NCBI GenBank assembly: GCA_003550325.1
Contig: QKWP01000041.1
Coordinates: 599,026-663,025 of the forward strand
Source: Gigaspora rosea
Taxonomy: Eukaryota; Glomeromycota; Glomeromycetes; Diversisporales; Gigasporaceae
Direction of reading: 5' to 3'
Length of the DNA stretch: 64,000 bases
The position numbers and the translations under genes were made by a program. Below the pieces are notes generated by a model that ran no database searches, was not told where the DNA came from, and saw only the letters and a list, made by a program, of their open reading frames with translations. Shown here one piece after another: positions 23,404-35,503 of this stretch; positions within the stretch are counted from its first letter, which is position 1, and the number at the start of each line of letters is the position of its first letter.

Positions 23404-24552
23404 GGTGCTAAACAAGTTTACTTAGTGCATTTTGTTAGAATAAATTAGTAAAATTTTATGAATCATAAGTTTTTATAGAATTTTATTAATAAAATTCTAT
23501 AAAATCTTATAATTCATAAAATTTTACTAATTAATTCTAACAAAATGCACTAAGTAAACTTGTTCAGCACCTAAAAATACATTAAATCGGCAGGGTTGTT
23601 TTTATTTTACTTGAAATTTGGAGAAAAGATGCATAATTTTGGATTTTTGATCAAAAAAGTCAAATTTAAGCATCTTTTCTCCAAATTTCAAGTAAAATAA
23701 AAACAACCCTGCCGATTTAATGTATTTTTAGGTGCTGAACAAGTTTACTTAGTGCATTTTGTTAGAATTAATTAGTAAAATTTTATGAATCATAAGATTT
23801 TATAGAATTTTATTAATAAAATTCTATAAAATCTTATAATTCACAAATTTTTATTAATTAATTCTAACAAAATGCACTAAGTAAACTTGTTTAGCACCTA
23901 AAAATACATTAAATCGGCAGGGTTGTTTTTATTTTACTTGAAATTTGGAGAAAAGATGCATAATTTTGGATTTTTGATCAAAAAAGTCAAATTTAAGCAT
24001 CTTTTCTCCAAATTTCAAGTAAAATAAAAACAACCCTGCCGATTTAATGTATTTTTAGGTGCTGAACAAGTTTACTTAGTGCATTAAGTTAGAATTAATT
24101 AGTAAAATTTTGTGAATCATAAGATTTTATAGAATTTTATTAATAAAATTCTATAAAATCTTATTATTCATAAAATTTTACTAATTAATTCTAACAAAAC
24201 GCACTAAGTAAACTTGTTTAGCACCTAAAAATACATTAAATCGGCAGGGTTGTTTTTATTTTACTTGAAATTTGGAGAAAAGATGCTTAAATTTGACTTT
24301 TTTGATCAAAAATCCAAAATTATGCATCTTTTCTCCAAATTTCAAGTAAAATAAAAACAAACCAGCCGTTTTAATACATTTTTAGGTGCTGAACAAGTTT
24401 ACTTAGTGCATTTTGTTAGAATTAATTAATAAAAATTTGTGAATTATAAGATTTTATAGAATTTTATTAATAAAATTCTATAAAATCTTATGATTCACAA
24501 ATTTTTGTTAATTTATTCTAACAAAATGCTCTAAGTAAACTTGTTCAGTGCC
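23404..24552. repeat. Tandem array of two alternating palindromes (A-B-A-B-A-B-A)
   Basis: Palindrome A (about 170 bp, AGGTGCTGAACAAGTTTACT at both edges) occurs at 23,404-23,572, 23,730-23,899, 24,057-24,226 and 24,384-24,552. Palindrome B (157 bp, TTAAATCGGCAGGGTTGTTT at both edges) occurs at 23,573-23,729, 23,900-24,056 and 24,227-24,383. The period is 326-327 bp. B1 and B2 have the same 47-base loop; in B3 the whole loop (24,282-24,328) is the exact reverse complement of that in B1 (23,628-23,674). Copies are almost identical, so the array is young. Confidence 0.95.
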
Positions 24553-24559
24553 AAAAATA

Positions 24560-24685
24560 CATATAATTATATTCGGACTCAGACCAGTCTGCAGATTTCG
24601 GACCAGACCCGGACCGGACTGAGTCTGGTATGATTCCGGACTGGACCCGGACCGGACCAGACCCGGACTGGACCTAGGGGCACTA
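24560..24685. mobile_element. GC-rich hAT-type terminus flanking the palindrome array
   Basis: Read inward from 24,685 it is TAGTGCCCCTAGGTCCAGTC, then CCGGACC/GGTCCGG repeats. An inverted, shorter relative (GTCTGAGTCTGGTCTGGGTC) lies left of the array at about 23,330-23,395 but lacks the terminal bases. The array may therefore be the core of a hAT-type element with a truncated left end, nested in the Harbinger-like element. Confidence 0.5.
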
Positions 24686-25489
24686 GTCTCAATGAGACAA
24701 ATCGAATGGTGCCAAAATAATCTGATTCTGATCGATATGGCACGTGGTATTCATCATAGAACTTAGGTGCACCAAATTAGACATATCTAATTATTAATTG
24801 TTTATAGAATACAAATCTTTGTTGATCTTAAAACTCTGTAATTTGAATTTAGTGATTTTAGGCTTGTTAGAATCGGCTCACTAAGGCGAACATTTTGGTA
24901 GTTAAATCATCAAAAATGGACTGGTGGATCAAAAGTTATTCAATATTAAAAATTATATATCAGATATATATAATAATATATATAAATATATATTTATAAG
25001 GTTTAGGCCGCAGATAAGTATTTAGGTTTACTTAGATATATGTCTGAGTTTTTATTCTTAGCATTAGATTTAAAAAAATGAAATTTCTTTCAGTATTGTA
25101 AAAAGTTTCTATTAAATTTAATAAAGATAAAAGCAAGGTCTCACCTTTAACATTTAAAAAAAAAAATATATATATTTATATATATTATATATATTATATT
25201 ATATATAGGACCTGATAATTGCTCTACCCCCACCTACCTAAAAATTCAGGTGATAAATGTCACTCCCCTTAGTCTAAACAAATGTATATGCTTAAGTTCC
25301 GAAATATTCCGAATAAAAAGAGCAATATTGAGACTAAAACTCAGGCGAACTTCGAAGAATTCTGAAAATTTCAGCAAAGAAAGATATCGATATGGAAATG
25401 GACACTAAACTATTTGGATTAGTCCATGTCCATATTTATCCAAGTCCAAAATAAAATTTTTATTAGACATAGTCCAAATGCAAACACTG

Positions 25490-26480
25490 TCACGAATGGT
25501 ATCTAAGTTACATAATATTTGAGTGTTTTCATATTTGTAATAAAGTTAAGGATTATATCGATATTGATATAAATTTTTAATTCTCCTTTTTTGTGTTACT
25601 TATTGTAGGCTTCCATGTCGCACCTTATATAGAAATTTGGCGCTACCAACCTCTATTAATTTTTTGCATTCAGAAATTTCTCATATGGGGTGTTATCTAT
25701 TAAAACAGCCCTTTTTTACATATATTTAATTTTGAGATAATTGAGTTTAATCATTTGTTTTGATTTTCAGACTGATCCAGGATTCATTAAATTTCACAAT
25801 TTTGATTAGTTAAATGTAGCAGGTTCTATCGGATAATCTCATGATGTGTTGGCCTTACGCGGCCTCGTGTAATTTTTCTTTACAATTATCTTGATTTTTT
25901 ATTATGCAAATCGACCTTCATTTATAATTGAAAAATATTGATCATGTCAAATTTTATATAAATTTAATGAAAACTCATTTTTCAAAAAATTGCAAAAAAG
26001 GGCTGTTTTAATAGATAACACCCATATGACATTACATGACAATAATATAGCAGTTTATTATCTGTACAGATTCGATATACAAAACCTGAGAGGTAAATAT
26101 TTGAATATCCATGATTACACAATCACATATCAATATCATTTACTGGATTAATATATTATAATTAACTCTGAATTAACACACAAATGAAGTTTATTCTGTT
26201 AAGCAAAACCTGTAACAATAAATATTTGCAATTACATATATATCAAAATCAATATATCGGACCAAATATGCTTAAATATGCTATAACAACTCTGACTTAA
26301 CACAGAGCTCATTTACGTAAACTATAGTACTAGTATTTAGCTTTCCACAAAATGGATTCAAATTTTGGCAGATCGATCTTGAATCCATAATTTATCAAAT
26401 CTTGAGAATTTAAATCCAAATATGGATTTGAACCGGAACTGTTATTACTACCGAAATCCACTAATGTTAAAATTTATATA
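25490..26480. repeat. Retroelement-leader-like segment, paralogue of 46,200-46,787 plus 49,301-49,470
   Basis: Starting at GAATGGTATCTAAGT the segment shares TATATCGATAT, TATTGTAGGC, TAGAAATTTGGCGCTAC, TACACAATCACATATCAATA, ACGTAAACTA and CTATTACTACCGAAA-type motifs with the 46-49 kb locus, in the same order. At the other locus the matching start, TGGTATCAAAGC, resembles an initiator-tRNA-Met primer-binding site. This copy carries a private MITE (25,688-26,023) but lacks the hAT found in the other copy. Confidence 0.6.
25688..26023. mobile_element. 336-bp MITE
   Basis: Ends GGGTGTTATCTATTAAAACA and TGTTTTAATAGATAACACCC are perfect and extend into GCCCTTTTTT. ATATG flanks both sides (25,683-25,687 and 26,024-26,028), a possible 5-bp target duplication. 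It is absent from the paralogous locus at 46 kb. Non-coding interior. Confidence 0.8.
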
Positions 26481-26487
26481 GTTCGGA

Positions 26488-26816
26488 ACAGTAAAAGACA
26501 TCCAATCTATACATATAGGCGCCAATTTTGGGTGCTTATATAATCAATTCTGATTGGCTAATTTTGTGCAATTGATTTTGATTGGCTAAAAACCTATATA
26601 TTTTTTTCTTTTTTTTTATATTAAACGCCAATTTTTTAAACTCATATAAACTTTAATGCCATATAACTTCCTTAAAATTAAAAATAAAAAAAATTCCTCT
26701 GATAGAAATATTGTTTATCTAAAAATCTATCAATTTGTCAGAGGGTTTTTTGATTTAATTTTTTTTAAAACAGTTATAACAATTTAAAGATTTAACAAGT
26801 AGATGTCTTTTACTGT
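26488..26816. mobile_element. 329-bp MITE with ACAGTAAAAGACATC ends
   Basis: Left ACAGTAAAAGACATC (26,488-26,502) and right GATGTCTTTTACTGT (26,802-26,816) are perfect inverted repeats of 15 bp. Duplicated TGATTGGCTAA motifs lie inside. A target duplication is not clear. Confidence 0.6.
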
Positions 26817-27338
26817 CTGGTACCGTAGCTATTTTTATTATTCTCCTGAGGTAATCGAAAAACTTTATGATAGCTATTTGATAAGTTTTTAATGTGGCCA
26901 ACTCCAGTAATTTATCAATTCCGAGTTGACAATTTATAGATCCAGTTATAAATAACTTCTTTATTTGCCTGTAATCTAATAATCTTAATCAAAGCTGTCT
27001 GTGCTTTACATAAACATGAACAATCTTTTTTATTACAATCATAAACACTCTGTACAATATTATTATTCCTGTATACTGAATTCCCACTTTTTTTTTTTGC
27101 TTTATTAATTTCTGAATATCAAAATTTTTGATTTAGTGATTTCGGTATAATAGATACAATAAAACTGAATTTATATATAATTTAAAATTAGGTGACTATA
27201 ACACTACAGAGTTTTTGTTGAATACAGAAATATGATACTTTCTTTTGTTTTTCTTTTTTTCTTTTTTCAAGTCTCCTGCTTGGGCCGTCGACTTTATTAA
27301 GGATTTGATATTTGTTACATATATGAGTGTACAACTGG
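26817..27338. other. Intergenic, nothing recognised
   Basis: AT-rich. It contains a TTTTC-rich run near 27,240-27,270. No supported frame or repeat. Confidence 0.5.
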
Positions 27339-27832
27339 TAGTGAAGGGCAACACGCGGGATCTACGCATGATCCCGCGCGAGATTTAAAAACTCCTGCGC
27401 GAGATTTTTAATATGATTGTCTGGCCTGTGTTAGATATCATCTGGTCAGATTAATAATCATCCGGCCTGCTTTAACATAAGTGGGCCAATTCCTAATTAG
27501 TATTTGATGTAAAATATTATGCACGCATTAACTTTTGATTTGTTTTTTGTTTCACATATATACGTACGTATGTATGTGCAAACTGTATATTGAAATATAT
27601 TTTTTAATTGTCATTATTAATAAAGTTGGAATCTATTATTGATTATTATTGAGTCAGAATTATAAGCCCATTTATTTTCTTATGAGTCGTTTATGAATTT
27701 TTGTATGTATATAACCTTATTGCTTATAAATTTTAGCACATTTATATCTGGTTATGCACTCGATTACTTATAAATTTTTATATACTTATATGATTTGATC
27801 ACTTTGTTACCATTATAATTTTTTTTTTAAAT
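27339..27832. mobile_element. 5' half of the hAT family seen complete at 43,362
   Basis: It begins TAGTGAAGGGCAACACGCGG and matches 43,362-43,920 through AAACTCC(T/C)GCGC, ATTGTCTGGCCTG, GTGGGCCAATTCCTAATTAG, TATTATGCACGCATTAA and TTATGAGTCGTTTATGAA. The similarity stops in a T-run near 27,830 and the right terminus is missing. Confidence 0.75.
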
Positions 27833-29317
27833 TCTTTTAGATTTTTATCCCAAAGGTCACAGTTAACGATCTTTTATTAAGGTCATATGTTTTCTAGTTA
27901 CAGTTTTTGTGATATATTCTATTATGATTCTGAGCTAGTTGTACAACCTAATTCTATACTCAGTCACCTGGAATTCCCTCTTTAGTTACCTAGTCTGCTT
28001 CTGGTTAGTCCACTTTCGATCAGTCCACTTCCAGTCAGTTCCTATCTGATTTCTGTTCTGGTACTATCAAAAGTCAGCCACTTTTTGTTTGGGTCCTGCC
28101 AAGCATGGTTCTCATTATTATATATTGAAATCCAGAATTTATTTGCCCTTCGGTTTCCTAAATCATATATTAGTGTACCCCAGGGTCAGGGTTGGCACAT
28201 TTATCCATTGGGGTAAATAGAGAACAACTCCATTGGCATCACTCTATTGCTCCATTGAGAATAATTTGCGAATGGAGCCAATAGAGGCCAACTAGCTTAT
28301 AATATAGTATTTGTTAATAATTAATAATTAATTTTGGTTCCATTTGTTACATTAGCTCCATTGGTTAGCAAGTTTTTTAATAGAATATATCCATTGCCAA
28401 CCTTGCTCAGGGTTTATTTACTTTAGCACCATCCTATCAAAGCTCCTAATACAAGTTGATATAATCCAGATTACAGATCTACAAATTCAGGCTCAGAATT
28501 CAGGTCATTGAATAAGCTTTCAATATGAGTTGTGCAACCCAAGTAACAGATCTATGATCCAGGCAACACAATACCAAGGAGGCATACATAATTAATATTA
28601 TGTACCCATATAGTAGCACTTGACCCTCTTGACTATATAAAAAAAAATTTCAAAATCTGTATATTTATATATAAAATTTTACAAAAACTTGAATATTTTG
28701 TGACACAGTAATCTGATTTAGATGTTTAGGTACTATTTGATTCATCTTAGTGAGACAAATCCAATGATACCAAAATCATGTTATTTGGATCACTGGATCA
28801 AAAGATATTTACAAAAAACTATTGGTTATATAGTAATTTTATAAGAAAAGATATGAGCAATAGTATTTGGCAATAACTTTTGATCTAGTAATACAAATAA
28901 AATAAAATTGATATTATTCGACTCCTCTCACTAGGACGAATCAAATAGTATCAAAATCATTAAATTTAGACTACTGGATCAGTTTTTAGACAATTTTTTC
29001 TAAAAAAATTATTTTATATTTTTTGATCACCCTACTTGAGATAAAGCAGGAATATAGTATATACCAAAATTTTAGAAAGTATTTTTTATTAGAACTCCAA
29101 AGGTGGTTTCATAGGCAAAATTTTTAATTAATAGAAGGGGTGCAATATATTGCAGGTGCAATAAATTATAAAACCCTTAAAGATTTATATAGCTCAAAGA
29201 CAAACAAACAATATCTACAAAACAAATAACAACTCTAAAAAAAATGGAAGCAGCTTTTATCAACTAAAAAAAAAAAATTTAAAAATAATTATTAGATCAA
29301 ATTTTAATTTATTTAAT
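27833..29317. other. Intergenic, decayed repeats
   Basis: Apart from the hAT MITE at 28,187, I see two inverted, diverged copies of a unit containing CTATTTGATTC(A/G)TC, GTGAGACAAAT and CAAAATCAT at about 28,730-28,810 and 28,890-29,000. The same unit appears inside the Harbinger-like element (about 23,165 and 24,880). No gene. Confidence 0.45.
28187..28405. mobile_element. 219-bp hAT-type MITE
   Basis: Ends CAGGGTTGGCA (left) and TGCCAACCTTG (right). Flanking octamers are cccagggt (28,179-28,186) and ctcagggt (28,406-28,413), seven of eight matching. The interior repeats CTCCATTG and CCATTGG. Confidence 0.75.
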
Positions 29318-29990
29318 TTAGGAAATTGCTATTTCCACCATGGTATTTGCTATTTCTATCATAGTTACACAAGATTTTATATTTTTAGAATTCAAAATAA
29401 TATATGCACTTATATTACACAAAGGCCCGGTGCATTGTTTTTGCAAAAATAATTTTTGGATACATGCCGCTAATGTTGTATAACATTACACAAGTCCAAT
29501 TTTGGTAACCTAACCCTGGGTCAGCTGGCATTAAAATTAATGCTAGTGGGTACTATCATGATAATGCCCCAGCAGGATTAGATATAATTCCAGTCTACCC
29601 TAACTCATAACTCTAAAAACTAATTGTTCGAAGCAATATCCAATCACAGTACATATACTAGTTACACAGCATATGCATCTAGTATGTACTGTGATTGGAT
29701 TTTGCTTCATTTTTAGGGTTTCTAGATTTAGGGTCTGGAATTATGTCTAACCTGCCAGAGGCATTATCATGATAGTGCCCACTAGCATTAGGGTTAGGTT
29801 ACCAAAATTAGATTTGTATAACATTATATGACATTAGTGACATATAACCAAAAATTATTTTTGCAAAACAATGCACTGGGCCTTTGTGTAATATAAGTGC
29901 ATATATTATTTTGAATTCTAAAAATAGGAAATCTTGTATAACTATGGTGGAAATAGCAAAATACTATGATGAAAATAGCAATTCCCTTTA
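29318..29990. repeat. 670-bp foldback element
   Basis: The left edge TTAGGAAATTGCTATTTCCA pairs with the right edge TGGAAATAGC...AGCAATTCCCTTTAA. The arms continue through GCACTTATATTACACAAAGG and GTAACCTAACCCT to an inner hairpin of ATCCAATCACAGTACATA around 29,668. Arms of about 330 bp with scattered mismatches. Non-coding. Confidence 0.85.
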
Positions 29991-31821
29991 ATTTAATATT
30001 ATATATAATTTTATACATAATATAGTGATTATTGCCAACCTATATAGTTATTCTACAAAAATTTTTTGGTCACATGACTTTATCATATTACAAACCAATT
30101 GGATTTTAGAATCAGATATAATATAAAAATTCTAATTCTAAAGTTTGTCTATAAACAAAAAAATTTTTTGCAATATTTTTGTATTAGTAATGCTCTAACC
30201 AAGCACCTAACCCAACTCTAACTATTTAATTTATTGCTTTAATTTCTTCACTTTATTTGATTGTTTTGATTGTTTTGATTTTTCTATTACACCTGATCTC
30301 AAAATTATAAGAAGACATTCATTTAATTGGTTAATATTGAAGATCTACTCATAATTTTTCATGATTATTAACCAATTACAATGTATAATTTTTAAGAAGA
30401 TTTATCTAATATGGTATGAATAGCTTTAAATCTATATAAAAAAAGCTTTACAAAACTACTATTCTTCTTTTAAAAATTTATAAAATTTAAAAATAATCTA
30501 CAAGTTTTGTTCTTTATGTTCTAAAGAATAAAACTTGTAGTTTAAATTTCAATTTAAAGCTAAACTGGTTGAGCAGTAACCTTTTAAAAATTAATAATTT
30601 ATTAATAAATTGTAAAAATGTAAACATATATGTTTTATTTTAAACCAATCAGAATGCACTATTACAGCCATATGATGCATCTTTAAGCTAGCCAAAAAAC
30701 TTTTCTTTTTTTAAAAAAATTTTTCTTTATAAAAAAAAAAAACTCTAATTAACAAAAAATAAATAAATGCTCTTTTTATAAAAAAATAAACTCACTACTT
30801 ACTTTCTAACAAAAAAAAACTGCTCTTTAAAAAAAAAAAAACAAGCTATCTGATTAACTTAACCCATATTACTGGTATATGATCTTTAAAAAAGTGACCA
30901 AATTATGTAATTTCAGAATTAAAGCTATTGGCACTATATAAATGTTAGAAACAAAATAAACTTATATAAAAAAGCTTGCAAATTAATAAATGCATGTGAC
31001 AAATAATTTGTTACATATTTAGAAATAGATAGATATATATAAAGTATAGTAAATTAATTTTTATTACTAATAGATCCAAACACAAACTCATATTAATCAA
31101 AAAATTTAATATATAAAAAATTATTAGCAAAAAATATTTATTATCATTATTATATTTTGAAAAGTAATTAAAAGTAATTTAATAATTGTGACCTTTATTA
31201 GAAATACAATATAACCTTTAGTATATATAATTATTAAACAATAATGCTTATATACTTATACATATTATCAACCTACAGCACTACTTAACCAAAAATTATA
31301 CTTATTAATATTTTTAACTCTAATAGAATATGTAAAATATAACAATAGTACAAGCTTATTGTTATTATATAGCATGTCAAACAGTATACACAAAGTTCTT
31401 TAAGTTAAATCTTATATATTATCTTAATCATTTTTTTGTTTACACGTTTTCTGCATTTAGAACTTATATATAGTAATATAATTAACTACTAAAAAAAAGA
31501 AATAGTAAAATATACACTTCTAAATAAAGTAAGTAAAAAGTAAGTTTCTTTTTAGATATTTTTTCGTTTTTTAACCGAGACCTCGCTCTTTCTCATTTAT
31601 TAAGTTGATAATTTACTACATGCAGAAGAGAAGTTAAAACAATATATTACAACTCTATAAGAAAAAGAAAACTCAGGCTTCATGATGGCCTTTCACTACC
31701 AACAATCTTTACCTGAGGGCCTAATTGTTAGCTAAACAAAGTTATTTTATAATAATCTGTCAGACTTTATAATAAAAATTAGTAACATAAATAACCTTGT
31801 CCCAACTAACTGGCCCAGTTC
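29991..31821. other. AT-rich intergenic DNA
   Basis: No gene supported. A perfect-looking hairpin CTACAAGTTTT...AAAACTTGTAG lies at about 30,499-30,541. Poly-A runs occur near 30,715-30,840. CG dinucleotides are scarce. Confidence 0.5.
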
Positions 31822-32369
31822 CTAGTATGTTAAATGAAAAGCAGTCATATGGTCCGGACTGCTTGATATAGAGCTTTTAGAATCTTCTTCTAGTGGTTTC
31901 CCTATAAGTCTCGCACGTCCTTCCACGTTACTTGTTTCCAAGCCACTCAAGATGATTGTATTTAATTTAGTAGATGCCTTTCCTTTTTGGGAGCAGTAAA
32001 CACTACAGATTTTTGGAGAGGGTACGCTGAATTGCCCACTTTTTGAAAATTCTTTACAAACTGTCAACACCAAAAAAAATTCACTTGTAACTGTAGTAAA
32101 GACAGTGGTTCTTCTCGTATAGTCCAATATTCATCAGAGAGCTGCCAAAGACTTCTCAATATGTGGTGAGTGATAAACTCTAAGCTTTTAAGCAGGTAGT
32201 CTATAAACTTTATCTCTAAATAACAAGTGCCAGTTTTATGGAGAGTGACAAACTCTGAGGCTGTTAGCAGATACTCAGTCAACTGTATCTCTAAATAATA
32301 GCTGCCGGTTGCATGTTTCCTTGGTTTTTTTACTGTTTCTTTGAGACTTTCCTTCTGAAGTGTTAGCAA
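31822..32369 (-). pseudogene. Possible small gene, probably frameshifted; function unknown
   Basis: Two overlapping minus-strand frames (32,369-32,064 and 32,127-31,822, 101 codons each) have ordinary amino-acid composition, unlike the AT-rich neighbourhood. The upstream frame contains an internal repeat of about 25 residues (TGSYYLEIQLTEYLLTASEF, TGTCYLEIKFIDYLLKSLEF). The downstream frame (LTVCKEFSKSGQFSVPSPKI onward, serine-rich) starts inside it in another frame. A single gene with one frameshift, or one with an unrecognised intron, would explain this. I recognise no family. The base composition is richer in GC and CG than in the surrounding 5 kb. Confidence 0.35.
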
Positions 32370-32405
32370 TTTTGTTGGTACAAGTGATCAGTGGGTAGAG
32401 TTATG

Positions 32406-32764
32406 TAGGGTTGCATCGGTCCTGAAAAAGACCGGTCCAGGACCAATCCCGGACTGGGACCAATAAGGACCGTGGGACCATTAAAGGACCGGTCCTGGGA
32501 CCGGTTCTTGTAAACATAACTGTGATATTTGCATCACCCACCCAATCAAATTTTTTGATCAGGTGTAATGTAGATCATATGATGTTTGTTTACATCTAAC
32601 AGTAAATAATTACATCATTTTTGGCCAATAAAATCTTATGCATTAAGATTGATGTAATCATTAAAGGACCGTTATGGGACTGAAGGACTGAACTGGACCA
32701 GGACGTAAACACTATAATAATGGTCCTCTTAGGGACCAGACCGGACCAGACTAATGCAACCCTA
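32406..32764. mobile_element. 359-bp hAT-type MITE with GGTCC-rich ends
   Basis: Left TAGGGTTGCATCGGTCCTG; right, read inward, TAGGGTTGCATTAGTCTGGT. A perfect 8-bp duplication gagttatg flanks it (32,398-32,405 and 32,765-32,772). Both ends are packed with GGTCC/GGACC motifs. No coding capacity. Confidence 0.93.
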
Positions 32765-33440
32765 GAGTTATGGAAGACCTTAAGTTTCTTTTTAGATTTT
32801 TTTTGTACAGTGAATATTAACTTTGGTCTAAAGCTAATAATAACATTTACATCAATTTTTTATTAGTGAAATGTTATATATATTTTCAAAAAGTACTTTA
32901 AAGTTTATAAATTGGTTACCTGTTTGGCAATTGATTTATATTAGCCAATTAGATAAATGTCCTCATAAATCTCAAAATATAATTGGTTTGTGCTACAAAA
33001 TATCATATGACCAGAAAAATTTTTGTGGGTAAGCAACTATCATTATTATTACTATAGATAGATAACTTTAAGACTTTACTATAATAGCTAAATAAAAGAT
33101 CCCTTAGATAGTTGACCCACTATGTGCTATATCTGGGTGCAGATTGCAGGATCTTCTTTAATTAAATATAGTTCTTTTTTAAAATCTAAATTGCATATTA
33201 TAAGTGCAAATTGTATGTGCATCTCAAATTTTTATACTATATAATATAAGCTCTTAACTGTATATAACAGATTTGGGTCTTGTATTTGGCTTTTTAGTAA
33301 TTATAATATTAAAAAAAATTTAAAATTAATTATCTTTGATTATATAAATTTGTTCTAAACTATATGCACAATATACAAAAAGCAACTTTATATATAAATA
33401 TAAAATTTATATAAAGGTATATATAGCTACCTCTTTTTTT
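32765..33440. other. AT-rich intergenic DNA
   Basis: No supported gene or repeat. It borders the oldest copy of the GCGCAT MITE family. Confidence 0.5.
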
Positions 33441-33788
33441 GTTATAAGAAAATGTGCATTTTATAATAACATGCATTAATGCACACATTATATAAAATAT
33501 GCATGATATTGCATTATATAATTTTTGAATTTGTATTTCTTTTCAGAAAATATTAGATACATACTCAAATTTTTATCCCAAACTTGCTTATCTTTTATGT
33601 TTATTTATTTTTTTTTAGAAATTTTTAAGACTTTTGTATCCATATTCTTTAATTCTGCCTGATATATGCTTTAATTTTTTTATATAAAATTAGATAGGAT
33701 AAAATGCACATAATTCTAAAAGATGTGTATGAATGCATATTAGTATGCACAATTAAGAAATCATGCATATGCATGAAACCCATTTCTA
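33441..33788. mobile_element. GCGCAT MITE family, copy 1 (old, CpG-free)
   Basis: It aligns with 35,851-36,235 and 37,010-37,303 across its whole length (TTTTATAATAACATG, TAATTTTTGAATTT, TATAAAATTAGAT, CATGAAACCCAT(T/C)TCTA). Wherever the other copies have GCGC or ACG, this one has GTGC, GCA or ACA. I see no CG in it. The left TAGTGATGGG terminus has decayed. Confidence 0.8.
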
Positions 33789-34756
33789 GTTGTAGAACTT
33801 AAAATATATTTTAACAATATCTTACCTGATCTGTCACCAAGCTAATGGCCATAAAGCTCTAAATTTTCTATGTTTTGATTTTTACTAAGTGCTTTGATTA
33901 ATTTTACAAACTGTCTAAACCAAATTAGCAAGCAATTATGTTTATTAATATAAACAATGGATTTATATAAATTATTTCAATAAAAATGAATCAATTATAT
34001 TTGCTCTAAAGTTGTTATCAATATTATTAAAGAAATATAAGTGAATCTAAGTGACTTTAATATTTTAAAACCTCAATAAATCGCTGTTTATATTTTTAAG
34101 AAAAATGTAGTTAAGGTTTTTGCAGTATGTAGAAACATTCAAATTAATGAATACTTAATATGCACTTCCTGAGCTGCTATTATATTTGGGTTATTTATAT
34201 TTCAAAAAAATCCAATTTTTAATATATTATACTTTTTTTTGTCATTTAGAAACAAAAGTAAGAAGTTGATAAACTTTGGTGAATTAAATTGATTTTTTGT
34301 TCAATCTAGAGTTTTGGTATAATAATATTATACCAATAACTGTTTATCAAAAGACAAACAAATAGATCTTTATTAAAAAAAAGACCATATAGAACAATTC
34401 TACAGGTAAATAAATCATGATTCAAAATTGAGAACATATTGAGGAAAATTTGGGTTGATTTTGAAAAAACATTAAAATTTGGTATTTAGTTTGAAAAAAT
34501 TTTGTGCAAAATTTTGTTTGAGATGAGAAAGGAGCAAATGACAGTAATACAAAAATCTCAATTTAGGGTCATCTAATGCCGTGTGAGGTCACATGACTTA
34601 GAGCCAATAAATTATTTGTTTTGATTGGCACGGATCAGCAGAGTATGCATTTTACTTATTTGCACAGGTAACTCAAACCAAAAAAGGAAATCCGAATTTG
34701 TAAATAAACTAAGTGCGTGAGATAAAAATTTAGGGTTAGGGCCTTAACATTAGAGG
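33789..34756. other. AT-rich DNA ending in a duplicated segment
   Basis: No gene supported. From about 34,630 to 34,756 it carries a segment (CATTTTACTTATTTGC, TTTGTAAATAAAC, AATTTAGGGTTAGGGCCTTA) that is repeated at about 35,745-35,850. The segment ends exactly at a hAT insertion in both places. Confidence 0.5.
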
Positions 34757-35503
34757 TAGTGATGTGAGTTGGTAGCTACTAGTAGATATCTACTACTGGT
34801 ATCTACCGGTAGATACTAGTAGATACTAGTAGATTTTTAATATGCATGGTAGATACTATTAGTTAAAAATTGAAGCCAATAGAATTTATCTATTTGCTAT
34901 ATACTAATATTATAAACAAATGTAGTATATATCAATACTGTGTCTATACTCAGGTTAATGCATCTAAATACTATATGTGTTTGAAAATAAGTTACCTTTT
35001 TTTGAGGAAAAGTAAACAAAAAATCAGGGTAGTTTATTTTCGGGTGAAAAAGATTTTTTAGCAATCGCAAGTAGTCACTACATAGTAAAGTCCAAATTTT
35101 ACTAAGTAAATCAATCATAAGCACTTAAGTAAATATATTAAGAGCATATTCTCTGAAATTTTCATACAAATCAGAGAACTTCTTATTATTTAACTTTTAA
35201 TTTTTACGTTATATTTTAATTTTTTCGTCGAGAGTAAAAAGTAAAAGACAAATAATAAAATGTTTTTCAATTTCGCTAAAAATTTTATAGCATGTTTATT
35301 TTGACCTTTCGAATAAGTTTACTTAAGCAATAATAATTCAGCTGCATAGTAAAATTTGGACTTTACTATGTAGCGACTAATGTCGATCATAGTATAAAAT
35401 CATTTTTGTCTGATTGATCAATCAGAATTCGACTAGTTGGTAGTTGCCACCTACTGGTAGCTACCGGTAGAATCATGGCCATTTGGTAGAATCTCTATCA
35501 CTA
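34757..35503. mobile_element. 747-bp hAT-type element
   Basis: It begins TAGTGATGTGAGTTGGTAGC and ends CTATCACTA. Flanking octamers are attagagg and gttagagg (seven of eight). Both ends have clustered GGTAGCTACTAGTAG / CTACCGGTAGATA motifs. Inside is an inverted pair with core ACATAGTAAAGTCCAAATTT at about 35,067-35,100 and 35,345-35,380. Overlapping small frames on both strands are chance products. Confidence 0.8.

Larger units (their letters stand above)
22998..25268. mobile_element. PIF/Harbinger-like element with TTA target duplication
   Basis: The left end GGGGAGCGCCAGAAATCACC and the right end, read inward, GGGGAGTGACATTTATCACC are both flanked by TTA (22,995-22,997 and 25,269-25,271). 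The same left terminus style marks the MITE at 56,108. Inner arms at about 23,090-23,300 and 24,840-25,000 are also inverted copies (CTACCAAAATGTTC, GTGAGACAATTATAAC). No transposase frame exists. The core is occupied by GC-rich hAT-type ends and a tandem palindrome array. Confidence 0.6.

Noticed and set aside
34870..35124. Frames on both strands at the same place
   Set aside because: They fall in the inverted-repeat interior of a hAT-type element.
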